From NCBI RefSeq assembly GCF_902686445.1, contig NC_062213.1, positions 138,778,491 through 138,842,490 on the forward strand: a stretch of DNA of 64,000 nt, given 5' to 3'. Every line of letters begins with the position of its first letter. Positions within the stretch are counted from its first letter, which is position 1. A program made the translations under genes and the position numbers. Of the stretch, positions 11,130 to 22,990 are shown piece after piece. The notes under the pieces are model-generated. The model was not told where the DNA came from. It did not search any database and was given only the letters and a program-made list of their open reading frames with translations. The stretch comes from Sciurus carolinensis (taxonomy: Eukaryota; Chordata; Mammalia; Rodentia; Sciuridae).

Positions 11130-11341
11130 TTCCTGAGACAAAAGGTCATACATTTTTATTTATTTATAATAAATAAACCACTGAGTTATATACCTAGCCC
11201 CCTTTATAAAAAATTTCCAGACAGGGTCTTGCTAAGTTCTATGGCCTTGAAAAACTGCTGAGGCTGGCTTTAACTTGTGATCCTCCTTGCCTCAGCCTCT
11301 CCAGTCACTGGGATTATGGGTGTGTGCCACCGCACCTGCTA
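11130..11341 (-). mobile_element. MEN-type (B1+ID) composite SINE
   Basis: Read on the minus strand it starts with a B1 monomer: 'GGTGGCACACACCCATAATCCCAGTGACTGGAGAGGCTGAGGCAAGGAGGATCAC'. It then passes into an ID unit whose reverse complement 'ACCACTGAGTTATATACCTAGCCCC' is at about 11177-11201. The B1+ID order is the squirrel MEN arrangement. Confidence 0.75.
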
Positions 11342-12659
11342 AGACCATTTATTACTGAGTGTTAGGAACTCATCCAGATTTCGTGGAGTCTGTTGAGTTA
11401 CTTGTTCTTGCAGAAGGGGCATCAGTAAAGCCAGCCTGTGCGCCCATCACTTGGTGTCACAGTGATGTTATTTTCCATGGAGTAAGTGCTGGAAGTCACC
11501 AGGCTTAGGCTGCATTGATGATACGCCTTATGCCTGTGTTTGAGAATGTGGGGATCATGGGTTAGCCAAGTGCCCACATCAAGGAATTAGAGATCTCTGA
11601 TGTACTCACAAATGGACCCTGTAGAAAAGATTCCATCATATCAATGGCATGTAAATAGCCTGAAATAGTTAATAGATACTACAGGCAGCAACAGCTAAAT
11701 GAAAATGCTTTGGCCTTTTTTCTCTGCTGTGACTCTAGAAAAGCCAGAGTTAATTGATGGAAGAGAGAGGGAGAATGAAGGAGCAGACCATGTCCAGCTT
11801 CTTTGCTGCAGAAGCCTGGATCACCTGGGGCTGAGCCCATGCTGTGGGAGAAGAGAAGCTTTGAATGAGATGTGTGATTAAAATTTTAAATTTAACAGAG
11901 ACTTTTACTACCTGGAAGTGATTCATAATTACTGAAATGTAACTGACTTCTTTTTGTTGAAAATGACTGGAAAGCTAGGGAGCTGCCTGAAATGTCATGA
12001 AGGTATGGGAAAGGAGAATGTGACATATTGAAAGGCAGTAGTAGGAGGAAAACACAGCTGCTTCCTGTTTGTACTCATTATGTTCAGTCCTTTCAATAAA
12101 TTGGTTATGCATCTATTGATTCTTATGTAGTCATACAGTGACTAATAGCTACCCACACTGAATCTCAATAGCATGAGAGCTAAAGGAGGAAGAATTATAG
12201 GTAGATATACCCAGGTTTCTCAGGCTACAGAAAGAGAGGAAGGAGCTCATCCATTCGTCTAGTGAGTCTATACCTACAATTTGTAGCTCTCTTCTTCTTT
12301 TTCCTTCTCAAGTCCCAGGCTGAATCTTCCACTGTTCACTTTTTAACATCTTTCTTGTTCTGTGTTTCCTGATTTCTTTTATCAAGTTCATCCTCACCAT
12401 CTCCTATGTGTGACCTTGCTCTTGACAGTTTTCAGCTTTGCCATTCATGTGAAGAATTAAACCTTTAAATTCTGTCTTGGCAACGGCCTTCAAAAACACT
12501 ACTTCAGATTTCTCATTTGAACCATTTATTAAGTTTTTCACAAATGTTGGAAGGCTGTAGATACAATGGATAGACAAGAAATGCTTCTTGTCTGTTGGTC
12601 CTTGTGGTTTATCAAGGGATGCATTTATAAGCCCTTATAATTCAATGTGATGAATGAAA
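11342..12659. other. Unique noncoding DNA
   Basis: About 1.3 kb. The 60-codon frame at 11699-11881 shows no recognisable domain. No repeat family named. Confidence 0.45.
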
Positions 12660-13384
12660 ATAGTGGAGATAGGTACAGTGGAAGAGTCTGGTGATGGCAA
12701 TGACTGTTCAGCAGATTGGAGAAGACTCTTCACAGGAGGGACATTTGAACAGGTCCTTTAAGGGTGAAATACAGAGAAATAAAAAGTAGGGGGAAAAGTA
12801 AACCAGGAAGAAACCAGCAAGCAAAGAGAACTTTATTTGCAAAGGCCCAAAGACAATCAGAAATTCTAGTAGTTCTTGCAGTTGGAGCTAGAGTGAGGTG
12901 GGAAATGACAAGAGATGAGCCAAAAGAAAGATATTTTAACATTGTAGATTTTTTCTTTAGAATAAGTTCCAAGAAAAGTAGTGCTAGATGTCATGAATAT
13001 TTGTGCTGGGGGTGGGAGGGGAATACAGGGCATTTCAACAGAGAGCACATGGTTTTAAGCAATGTGAGAGGATGTTTGTCTTTCTGTCTTTGTGTTGGGA
13101 TGTGAGACAGATAAAGCAGGAATGATAGGTGTGGGCCAAACTGATTCGCCAAGTATACTATTTCTATTGTTAGGTGATGTGAAGTCCTACTTTGTAGGGC
13201 ATTGAAGAGCATGCATACATTTTAGAAACAATTCTAGCAATAATAAAAAAAGCAAGTCAGGAGGTTATTACAATTGTCCAGGTAAGAGGTAAGGAGGACC
13301 CAAAGTAGGTCAGTGTGAAGCATGGCAGGGGTCAGGGGAGAACGATATGAAATAAGGAAATAGTAAGAGAAGACTGAAAGTAGG
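12660..13384 (+). repeat. Ancient mammalian repeat, fragmented
   Basis: The order of phrases ('AGGAGGGACATTTGAACAGGTCCTTTAAGGGTGAAA', 'CAAAGGCCC', 'AGTCAGGAGGTTATTACAATTGTCCAGGTAAGAG') follows the same old G-rich repeat as at 8285, 42000, 44440 and 47925. The overlapping plus and minus frames here are not genes. Confidence 0.45.
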
Positions 13385-13385
13385 C

Positions 13386-13531
13386 AGTGGCTTCCTACCT
13401 GCCTGAGTATTCAGATCACCTCTGGATAATTACAGCTGTATAGATTTAAAGTCTGTCCCCCACCTGACTCAGAATCTTGAGGAATTTACACAAAGTCTTA
13501 CACTTAGATTTGGAAACCATTGTACTAATTG
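13386..13531 (+). mobile_element. MER5A-like hAT nonautonomous transposon
   Basis: The ends CAGTGGCTTCCTAC and GGAAACCATTGTA resemble the inverted termini of MER5A, with 'TCAGATCACCTCTGG' and 'CCCCCACCTGACTCAGAATC' in the expected order. Divergent, so tentative. Confidence 0.4.
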
Positions 13532-13559
13532 GTCTGCCTTTCCCTTCTCAGGAGAGATT

Positions 13560-13980
13560 CTTCCTTTAACACCTAGTTTGGAGTCAGCTTAATCATTAGT
13601 TAATTGTGAGCTATAATCAACTACTATTAGATCTCCCCTATAAGTACTTTCTTTGCTTCCATGCCTTTCAGCTATTCCACTACCTTTTGGAACATTTCAT
13701 CTCCTACTTCCCCATTTGTCCAATTCCTATACAACCTTGGAGAAGCACCCAAATTGAGCTGTGTCCTGAAACTTTTCCTACATGCCTCCTCCTTCTTACC
13801 TGGCTCCCACTCCCCTGTGAATGAAATTATAATCCTCTTCGGCACTAGGCCTCCCCTCAAACTCCCAGTCACTTCCTGTGTGAGTACATTTTGTCTCTTT
13901 AATTAAGCTGTGAACTTCTTGGGAAAGAAATTATGTCTGGCATATAGTAGGTTCTCAGTAGAAAATAAATAAGTGAATGC
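13560..13980 (-). mobile_element. L2 LINE 3' region
   Basis: Pyrimidine-rich sequence followed by 'AAGCTGTGAACTTCTTGGGAAAGAAATTATGTCTGGCATATAGTAGGTTCTCAGTAGAAAATAAATAAGTGAATG' is the reverse-orientation L2 terminus. It ends abruptly where the MaLR LTR fragment begins. The overlapping frames at 13606-13906 are shadows. Confidence 0.7.
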
Positions 13981-14320
13981 TGGTCATCAATTCCATTCAT
14001 CTGGACCCAAGGTGAGGCAGAATATTATGACAGAAGGGAGTGGAGGAGGAAATCAGCTTAGGACATGACAACCAGGAATCAGAGACAGAGACAACTCCCC
14101 TCTCCATGGACAAAATATTAAACCCAAAGGCATACCTCAGTGATCCTCCTCCTCCAGTCACACCCTACCTGCCTACAGTTACCACCTAGCTTATCCATTT
14201 TAGGGGATTAATGCATCGATTAGGTTAAAGATCTTAAAAAACCAATGATTTTACTCTGAACTTTCTCGCATTGTCTCACACATGAACTTTTGTGGGATAC
14301 CTCATATATAAACCATAACA
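13981..14320 (-). repeat. 3' LTR of minus-strand MaLR (truncated)
   Basis: It ends on the plus strand at '...ATATATAAACCATAACA', the reverse of TGTTATGGTTTATAT. The other side lacks the final part of the LTR, jumping from L2 sequence straight into 'GGTCATCAATTCCATTCATCTGGACCC'. The loss could be deletion after insertion or recombination. Confidence 0.8.
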
Positions 14321-15741
14321 TTCTGCTCCTGGCCCCCAAACATTCATGCCTGTTTCATAATGAAGAATACATTTAGTTCATTTTCAAGAGTTCCCATAGT
14401 CTTAACAGTTCCAGGATTGCCTCAAAGTCTAAGTCCTAAGTCTCCTTTGAAACTCTGGGGAAACTCTCAGCATGAACCTCTAATATCAAAAGCAAGAGAC
14501 ATTTCCAACATATGAAGGCATAGAGTAAACATTTCCATTCTACAAGGGAGAAATAGGGGCATAAAAATAAGGGATGGGACTAAAATAAGAATGAAATACA
14601 GCTGGGCAAATGAGTTCTGTAGCTCCACATCTTAACAGTGGAGGCATATGACATTTTGATGTTCTGTCTAAGGGGCTTGTGTAGTTCTACCACTATGGTT
14701 TTGCTGGTTAAATCCTACATGCTCTTGGCTTATCAATTCCTGCAGCTTTCCTCAGCAGACATTCCACATTATTGGCATTTCTTAATGTCAGGCCTCTCCA
14801 TTGCAACTTTGGTTTCCTCCTCACATCTCCATGCATCACCCTATCAAGGCAGCATGCAGGGACTCTAACCCTATTGTACTTTGTGAGTCCTCCCAGGTCT
14901 TCCTTCAGAATCATGGTGGAAGCCTCCATGACCCCTTAACTCTAGCATCCTGCATTCCTGCAGAACAAGCACCATGGGGTTGACACCGAGGTCTGCCACT
15001 ATCTCAAGCCAAGTCTCTTGGGACCATAACTGTGGCAGTCTTGGGTAACTAAGTTGGTTGAAATAATTTCCTAGTCCCTCCTGTGGAAGTAGGGTACCCC
15101 ACTGGTCTCTTTTCAAAGGAATTTTTACTTTTACACCCTTGAGCCTGAAATGGATATGGTCTCGCCCATTCCAGAGATACCCTACAACATCTTTCCTATT
15201 GTTCCTGGGTAAAGTTTATACTGTTTCCTAGTGGCTATAATCCCTTTAACAGTAACCCAATCCTTAGCCCAAATTTTATTCAGTTTTTTGTCCAAACTTC
15301 AAGTTTTTCAAGTTTTTCTGCTCTGACTTCTGACCCTTATTATCTTAATAAATTTGACTAAGCCACCAGCAATATTTATTCCACCCTCTGAAGGCTGTGC
15401 TCCTTTGAAGTTTCCTCTGAGAGATTAATTAGTCCATCACCTTTAAATTTAGCCTCACAGACGTGGGCAATATATAGGCAACTTCTTAGCAAGTACATAA
15501 CATGAATGACTTTTAGTCTAATTTCCAACGGAGTCCTCTTTTTTCTCTGAAACTCATGAGCCCAGTCTTTACTGTCCATAGTACTAATCTGAGCACCCAC
15601 CAAAATTTCCCATTAAGCTCCACTTACAACATTCTAAAGCTTTTCCAGCTTGCATTGCTAAATTTTCCAAAATCTATCCCATAAACTCCAAAAAGCTTCA
15701 AAAGCTTCTGAACCACATGGTCAGGATAGTCACACCAATGA

Positions 15742-15758
15742 TCCCACTTCTTGGTACC
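15742..15758 (-). other. Primer-binding site, tRNA-Leu type
   Basis: On the minus strand, just inside the 5' LTR, the sequence reads TGGTACCAAGAAGTGGGAT. This matches, with a few changes, the 3' end complement of tRNA-Leu that gives the ERVL group its name. It confirms the direction of the provirus. Confidence 0.8.
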
Positions 15759-15764
15759 AATTTT

Positions 15765-16182
15765 TATTTTAGTCAGTTTTTTCATTGCTGTGACAAAAAG
15801 ACCTAACAAGAACAAATTTTAGGAAGAAATATTTATTTGGGGCTCACAATTTTAGAGGTCTCAATTCATAAATGAGCAGTTCCATTACGTGGACCCAAAG
15901 GAAGGCAGAACATCATGGCAGAAGAGCATGGTAGAGGAAAGCAGCTCAGAACATGGCCACCAGGAAGTAGAGAGAGACTTCTTCTTTCAACAAGGACAGA
16001 TTATATACCCCAAAGCCACACCCTCAGTGACCCACCTATTTTAGCCTACAGTTTTACCCAGTTAATCCTGATTAATGCACTGATTAGGTTAAGGATATCA
16101 TAACCCAGTAATTTCACTGAACTTTCTTGCCTTGTCTCACACATGAGCTTTTTGGAGGACATCTGATATATAAACCATAATA
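15765..16182 (-). repeat. 5' LTR of minus-strand MaLR
   Basis: On the plus strand it runs from TATTTTAGTCAG to ATATAAACCATAATA, the reverse of a TG...CA-type LTR whose terminal dinucleotides have mutated. The internal order ('TTTATTTGGGGCTCAC', 'GGCAGAACATCATGG', 'ACATGAGCTTTTTGGAGGAC') is that of the LTR at 49792-50230. Confidence 0.85.
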
Positions 16183-16189
16183 CTATGAG

Positions 16190-16923
16190 AAAATGTTTTT
16201 CCTTAAACAGGGAGTAAGACATAGTAATAATATTATAAAACATAACCCTTTAATATGGTCATCCAGCTCGATCAATATATTTGCACAATTTTGTATAGTG
16301 GAGACATAATTTCTGCCTTTAAAATCTAAATATGTCAATGTTATTTTTCCTTATTTTAGTAGAGAATAATTTACCTTCAAAGGAGAGCCATTAATCTTTT
16401 TAATGGTGAAACTCAAAAAAATTACTCCCACAATTCTGTTCTAAATAGGAGAGAAATCTCAGGAAAAGAAATGCCAGCAGGTGACTGCCCCCATTTCTGT
16501 AAAGCATTTGAGCTCCTCTCCCCAAATTCACGGCAGAGAGCTTTGCTATTTTCCACTGGGCATCTTTAATTTTTGTCTCGTATACTAAGTTGGATCCTTA
16601 GGATTTACTGGAAGGCTAAATTATTCCTTGTGAATTACAAGAAATATGGATGAATAGGCATGTAGTATTTCATTTTTGCCTCATTATGCTTTAGATTAGG
16701 GATCTCCAGTTTTGTAAATGATAGCTACGATATATCAGTCCATCTTTACACATGCTCATGCTTGAATGCATCCTGCTTCTCCTCCCATATGGAACCATGT
16801 CAATCATGATGTACAACTGTTGTTAAGATACATCCTGTGTCTACAGAAAATAACACATAACTATTTGTTATGGAATAATGTATAAGATTGCAGGAAAACA
16901 CAAGAAAAGTGCTCTTGTCCTTA
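16190..16923. other. Unique noncoding DNA
   Basis: No gene or named repeat seen. Confidence 0.5.
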
Positions 16924-16937
16924 ACACACACACACAT

Positions 16938-16972
<35 letters not shown>

Positions 16973-16993
16973 CTCTCTCTCTCTCTCTCTCTC
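16924..16993 (+). repeat. Compound microsatellite (CA)n(CT)n
   Basis: A CA tract interrupted once by TG, then about 11 CT units. The order is opposite to the compound microsatellite at 5982-6044. Confidence 0.97.
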
Positions 16994-18462
16994 CTCCTCA
17001 CACTTTTAGTATGTTTTAAAATAGGGACATCTCCCCTGTTTTCAAGGCTTCAAGTTCTCCTCCTAGTTCCTGCTACTTTCTGGGTGACTGAGACACATGC
17101 CACCATCTTCCAGTACCTCAGTTTCTTCATTTGTAGATAATTTTGAGAGTTTATTGTGTTTTGTGGGGAACAACAAATAAAAATGCTTTGGAAGTGCTTT
17201 GCAAGCCTACAGTACCCTGTAAATGCTTAATGATAATAATATACAGTAGGGCATCTTCCCTTGAAAACAGCAGGAGCGTTTCCTTCCATAATGACCTGAC
17301 AGATGGGTTATGGTATCTAATCCCCTTAAACCCCCAAAGCTCTTTGATAGTGGATGTTGTAAAAAGCCAGATTAGAGCACATGCTGCTCTTTTATTGAGC
17401 CCTTTCTTTCAGTATCTATGCCATATTCAATTGCTTCCTTCTCTAAGTACGTTCCATGTTAACCTACTACCTGCAGGAACAATCAGGAGCAAAAATAGAG
17501 ACTAAAGGACAGTGCACTCCAGTAGGAAAAATTAGTTAATGCTTGTTGTCCCCAATATTAAAAATCCACTTTGGCCTTCACATGTGGCTTTTATCGAAGG
17601 TTCCTGCCCTCCTAATTCCTGACTATTAATCTCAAGCTGTGGGTATTTGTCCATGTTGAACACAGGCTTTTTTGTGAGATAGTCCTGTGTGTGGTGAGAA
17701 TGGAGCTTTAGTGATATTAATTCTAAACCAGTGAGGCTTAGGAAAATCGCAGGCAGTTTAGGATATTTGTAGCATTTATGTAAGAGTTGGAGCTTTCAAT
17801 CAGTTCAAAATGAGGAAAGGATGATTAGCGGGTATTCTACTGTAACCTTAATTCTGCTCTTGAACCTGGATTGGACCAAGAAGCTGTATAAATTTCCACT
17901 TTTTGCTGTGCTTTTCTTTGGAGAATAGTTATTAAAGTCATCAGTTTCTAAAACCTTTTGTGACAACCCCTAAACCCGAATTCATCATCTGTCCTTAGTT
18001 ACAAAGTTTGCTTTTTTGCATGCTTGAAGAAGTATGAGTTGTTGTGAAATCACCCATGGCATGTAATCTCTGTAATCAAAGAGAAGAAAAAGGAACAGCA
18101 GCAAACAATAATAGTTTTTTAAAAAATGGGATATATGCCAGTACTGCAATAACTGTTTTAGTACACTATCTCTTTGAATTTGGTATATTAAAAACAAGCA
18201 AACAAATAAGATGCTTCTTACAGAATTTCTCTGAAAAGTCCTCCTTTTATATGCTGAATCTCCTTATCAAAGACAACACTTGTATGTCTGTGCCCTCCTT
18301 TTCCTGCATCTTCTGTATTCCTTATTTTCTGAATTGCTTCCATGGTACAAAATGCTGAAATATCTCACATTTTTATAAACAACCCTTACTTTGAATCTGC
18401 ATTCTTTTCTGCTCTTCATAGCAGGACTTTCCAAAATAGTTATCCTTACTTGCTCTTTACAT
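16994..18462. other. Unique noncoding DNA
   Basis: About 1.5 kb. Frames at 17143-17505 (120 codons), 18044-18358 and 18267-18596 overlap on opposite strands and have no recognisable domain, no plausible splice structure and AT-driven composition. Confidence 0.45.
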
Positions 18463-18772
18463 ACCTTAGTCTGTTTGTATTGATATAAAAAGTACAGATA
18501 GTTATTTCTCACAGTTTTGGATACTGGGAGTCTAAGATCAAGGCACCAGCAGGTTTGGTGTCCAGTGAAGGCTACTGTCTGCTTCAAAGGTGTCACCTGG
18601 TGCTATGCACTCCAGAGTTCCTTCCTGTCCTTTCACAGTGTACAAATCCATTCCCAAGAGCAGAGCCATCATGACTTAATCTCTTTGCAAAAGGTCTACC
18701 TCTTAACAGCACTATGGTGAAGATTAAATTTCAACATGAATTTTGGAGGGGACACATTCAAAGCAATTCACT
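18463..18772 (-). mobile_element. MST/MLT1-type MaLR LTR, old
   Basis: On the plus strand 'CTTAGTCTGTTTGTATTGATATAAAAAGTAC' and the end 'AAATTTCAACATGAATTTTGGAGGGGACACATTCAAAG' are the two ends of a reversed MST/MLT1 LTR. The middle carries 'CTCACAGTTTTGGA' and 'AAGATCAAGGCACCAGCAGG'. Confidence 0.7.
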
Positions 18773-18825
18773 TTCTCTTTTCATATTCTCTTTCTCCCTG
18801 TCCCCACCTCTCTCTCTGAGGTTTG

Positions 18826-18862
18826 TGTGTGTGTGTATACATGTGTATGTGCGTGTGTATTC
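18826..18862 (+). repeat. Short (TG)n-rich tract
   Basis: Imperfect TG units interrupted by TATACA and TATG. Confidence 0.8.
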
Positions 18863-18929
18863 AACAGGTGTTAAATACTAACTGTGAGTACCTTTGGAAA
18901 GTTTTCTGCAGTTCATTTATTCCTTTGTA

Positions 18930-21699
18930 AATCGAAACAACTATTCATTATGTATGCATTGTCCTTGTATGTGAATACCATGTAACACAGCTCACTCAAG
19001 ATACGAACTATTGCCTTGCTCCAGAATTCCCTTGTTTCCCCTTTGCAGGCAATTCCCAGTCCCACAGGCAATCACTATCTAGATTCATTCTACCTGTTTC
19101 TGGATTTCATATAAATAGAATAATAAAAAGTATGTGATTTTTTTTCTTAATGTAGTATTTTTGAGATTCAACTAGTTTTTTGCTTGTATTGCTAATACAT
19201 CCTTTTTGCTATTGCTAAATAGTGACATAATGTATGAATATTCCACAGTTGGTGTTTTTGTTTACTTGTTTGTAATCTGCTTTCCTGTTGATAGACATTT
19301 GGATTGTTTTCATTTTTTTGTCTACTAAGCATATTCTTGAACAAATATTTTTCTTAGCAATACATTTATTTATTTATTTTGGGGGGTAGATATCTAGAAG
19401 ATGAACTGCTAGGTAACCTAGTAGATATACATTTAATTTTATAAGAAGCTGCCAGTTTTCAAAACTGGTTGTACCATTTTTATGCTCGTGCCAGAAGAAT
19501 AAGAGTTCTGGTTGCTGCACATTCTCACCCGTGTATGGTTTTATCAGCATTTTAAACTTGGTTATTCTAGTATGTACAAAGTTGTACCATGTTTTGAGTT
19601 GATTTCACATTTCCCTAATTAGCACTTTACATGTACTTATTGGTCCTTTGTATATTTTATGTAAATTGTCTGTTCAAGTTTTTGCCCATTTAAAAATGTG
19701 GAGATGTCTTTTTATTTTTGATTATAGTAATTTTTTTTGTGGTCCTTATGCAATCTTTTGTTAGATGTGTGTATTGCAGTAATTTCTTGTACTTGGTTGA
19801 TGCCTTTTTATTTGCTTAAATGATGTGTTTTGTTAAGAAGGCTTTAATATTGATGGTGTCTATGCTTTCATAGTTTTTGATTTTTGTATCCTGCTTACCT
19901 ACTTAGGAAATCTTTGCAAACTACAAGGTGATGCAGATATTCTTTTATGGTTTCTCCTCCAAGTTTTATAGATTTAGCTCTTATATTTAGATCTATACTC
20001 CATCTCGAATTAATTTTTGTGTGTTGAATAAGATATGCATTGGAGTTCATTTACTTTTTCCTAAGGATGCCCTGTTGCTTATGACCATTTGTTGAAAAAA
20101 TTTTTCTTTTTCTATTGAATTATCTTAGCACTTTGATAAAAAAACTCTTGATATATAACCCTCATATTTTGTTTCTTATTGTTTTTAGTTTTTATGTCAA
20201 TAGTACTTGCATATCACTTAATTACTGTGGATTTATATTAAAATCTTGAAGCCAAGTACTGTTATTCATCTAGTTTTATTTTCCTTTTTTTTTGAGATTG
20301 TTTTGGTCTGGTTGAAGTTAAATTTTAGGATATGTGTATCAATTTTTATGAAATTTTTTTTGTTTTTGATTGGAATGACATTAATTACATTGGTGAATGT
20401 ACACTGTAATTAGAGTGAAATTAGCATCATCTTCAAATCTTCTAATCTGTAACATGGTTTATTGTTCTTCATTTATTTAGGGCTTCTTGAATATTTTTCA
20501 GAATTGATTTGAGTTTTCAATATACAGGTCTTGTACTACTTTTGTGAAATGTATCCCTGATTATTATATATTTTTGGTACGTTTTAAATGGAAAGTCTAT
20601 TTCATTTTCTAATTGTTTGTTGCTAGAATATAAAAATATAATAGCTTTTGTTACCTGGCTTCCTAATTTCACCTTTGTAAGACTATTCATGCTCTACATT
20701 TCTTCCTGAAAAGAAAGGTTCTAGAAGACTTTCATTTCCTATTAACATGGCTTCTCCATTTGTGGCATTTGGTTAATTTGAGGTTCTTTTTTATTTAGTG
20801 TTTTGAAGGGTGTTTAAGCCTTAGGGTTTTGTAATTTATCTCATCTGCCTTGCTTTGGTTGGTAGAGTGAGAGTGGCAGCCTCTTAGAACTCTCTGTATC
20901 TAATCTAAAAGTGGAATGACCCTTAGTACAGATTTAAAGTCTACAAGATCTGAAGTGATAGTCCCTCTTACTAGTTTGCGTTTTCTGTCTTGATTTCTTC
21001 ATCCATTTTTAAAATTCTTTAAAAAATGTCATCCCTTGCTTTTGTCAATTTCCTCTGCCTTTTATTTTCTATTTAAACAGTTTCTGTTCTGTGATTTATT
21101 TTTCCTTCTGTCTACTTATCTTGGTTTTTATTTGCCCTTCTCTTACTAGTTTTAGGTAGAAACTTAGATCACTATTTATATGCATTTTTTTCTTTTCTGA
21201 TGTTTGTCTTTAAGACAACATGCATTTCCCTCTGAGCACTGCATTAGTTGCATCACACATATTTTGGTAAGTTGCATTTTATTGCCATTTAACTGAAGAT
21301 TCAACTAAAATCTGTTTTAGTTTTCCTTATGATTTATTCTTGACCTGTGGCTTAGAAATGCATTGCTTTATTTGAAAATATTTTGACATTTCTAAATATT
21401 TCTGTTATTGATATCTACTTTACTTTTGTTGGGCTCAGATAACAAAAGTTTTAGTCTGTTCTATAAATTTTTAGTATCTAGCTATTATCTATATTGCTTT
21501 ATAAGGGTCAATTACATCAAATTGATTATTCAAACTTCTGGATATTTTGCCTAGTTGATCCATCAACTGCTGAGAGAGGGGTGTTAAAAGAACCAACTCT
21601 GATTGTAAATTTGTCTACTTATTCTTTTAGTTCTGTCAGTTTTTGCTTCATATATATTGAAGTTCTTTAAGATTGCTACATATCCATAAAAGGACATGA
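18930..21699 (-). mobile_element. L1 LINE, ORF2 C-terminal part and 3' region, first segment
   Basis: On the plus strand the order is that of a reversed L1: 'TTTCTGGATTTCATATAAATAGAATAAT', 'TTTATAAGAAGCTGCCAGTTTTCAAAACTG', 'GTTTTTGCCCATTT', 'ACTCCATCTCGAATTAATTTTTGTGTG', 'TTTATTTAGGGCTTCTTG', and 'GAGAGAGGGGTGTTAAAAG' with 'TTAGTTCTGTCAGTTTTTGCTTCATATAT'. Reading frames are destroyed by stops and indels. It is interrupted at about 21700 by a plus-strand L1 and resumes at about 22634. Confidence 0.9.
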
Positions 21700-22633
21700 C
21701 CAACAGAGTAAAATGACAAACAATGGAATGGGAGAAAATATTTGGAAATCACATATATGACTAGAGAATTATAACTGTAATATATAAGGAACTCCTACCA
21801 CACAGCAACCATAAAGCAAGCAATCCAATTTTAAAAAGAAGAAAGGAATTGAATAAAAATTTCTCCAAAGAAGACTACAGATGGCCAATAAGCACATGAA
21901 AAGATGTTTCACATCACTAGTGATTAAGCACAATGAGATACTACGTCATACCCATTAGGATAACTGTTATCAGAAAAATAAACAATAACAAGTGTTGGTA
22001 AGGATGTAAAGAAATTGCAACCCCTGTGCATTGCTGGTGGGAATGTGAAATGGTGCAGCCACTGTAGAAAGACTATGGCTGCTCTACAAAATAGTTAAAC
22101 ATAGAATTACCATATGACCTAGCAATTCCACTTCAAAGGAGTGAAAGTGGGGACTCCAACTGATATTTGCACATCCATGTTCATAGCAGCATTATTCACA
22201 ATGGTGAAAAGATAGAAGCAACCTAACTGTCCATCCACAGATGAACATGTGAATGAAAAGTGACACATACATACAACGGAATGATATTAAACCTTAAAAA
22301 GGAATGAGTCCCCGACTCATGCTACGTTGTGGATGAATCTGGATGGTATTGTGCTAACCATGAGAAGACAAAAGAACAGACATCATGTGATTTATACTTA
22401 TATGAGAGATACAGAGTTGTCAGCTTCATAGAGACAGAAAATGAATTTGTGATTACCAAGGGATGGGGACAAGGGAGAATGGGTAGTTATTAAGCTGATC
22501 AAGTTTTGGAGACAGATGGTGGTAATGTTTGTCGAACAGTGTGAATATGCTTAATGCCATTTAGCTACACATCTGAAGTGGTTCAAGTGGTAATTTTAAT
22601 ATTATGTATATTTTGCCAAATAAAAAAAAATTA
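21700..22633 (+). mobile_element. L1 LINE 3' end, nested in an antisense L1
   Basis: It starts in ORF2 near 'CAACAGAGTAAAATGACAAACAATGGAATGGGAGAAAATATTT'. It runs through 'ACAATGAGATACTACGTCATACCCATTAGGATAACTG', 'GCTGGTGGGAATGTGAAATGGTGCAGCC' and the 3' UTR phrase 'TTTTGGAGACAGATGGTGGTAATGTTTGT', and ends in ATTTTGCCAAATAAAAAAAAA. This is a 5'-truncated L1M-type copy. The host L1 picks up again immediately after its A-tail. Confidence 0.9.
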
Positions 22634-22990
22634 TCTTTCTGATGAATTTACCCTTTTATATTATAAAGTGTCTTAACCCTGGTAATATTTCCTGTCCTAA
22701 ATTATCTTTCGTTAGCCATCAATGTAGCCACACATATCACTTATGGTGAGAGATTATTTATCTTTTGCCATACTATTGCTTAAGCATTTTTCAATCTTTA
22801 TATTTAAAGTCAGTTTTTTTTCTGAATACAGTTTACTTTATTTTCTCTATCAGATTGACAATTTCTTATTTTTAATTGGATTTGACCATATTTATTTTGT
22901 GTAATCATTGATATTGTTGGCTTACATCTACTATCTTGACATTCATTTTCAATCTGTTACATCTGACTGTTTTTCATCTATTTTTCCAAT
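22634..22990 (-). mobile_element. L1 LINE, second segment of the interrupted copy
   Basis: 'TTATCTTTCTGATGAATTTACCCTTTTATATTATAAAGTGTCTTAACCCTGGTAATATTTCC' and 'GTAATCATTGATATTGTTGGCTTACATCTACTATCTTG' continue the reversed ORF2 sequence exactly where 21699 left off. Confidence 0.85.

Larger units (their letters stand above)
13981..16182 (-). mobile_element. ERVL-MaLR provirus, nearly complete, 3' LTR truncated
   Basis: Read on the minus strand: 5' LTR at 16182-15765, a primer-binding site, about 1.4 kb internal region, a purine-rich tract, then a 3' LTR at 14320-13981. The LTRs share 'TTTATATATGAGG...' openings and 'TTAGGTTAAAGATC/GGATATC' blocks. The 3' LTR lacks roughly its last 90 bp, where it meets an L2 fragment. 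No long open frame survives, as is normal for MaLR, which lacks pol. A second copy of the family lies on the opposite strand at 35671-37959, and their internal regions align through degraded frames (GDVRRKPKLQ, VLQECRMLEL). Confidence 0.85.

Noticed and set aside
17143..17505. 120-codon plus-strand frame
   Set aside because: No domain or coding composition. Frames of this length are expected by chance in 64 kb read six ways.
18930..22633. Single L1 insertion with 5' inversion (twin priming)
   Set aside because: The inverted and direct parts cover the same region of L1 rather than adjacent regions, and the inverted part resumes after the direct part. Two separate nested insertions fit better.
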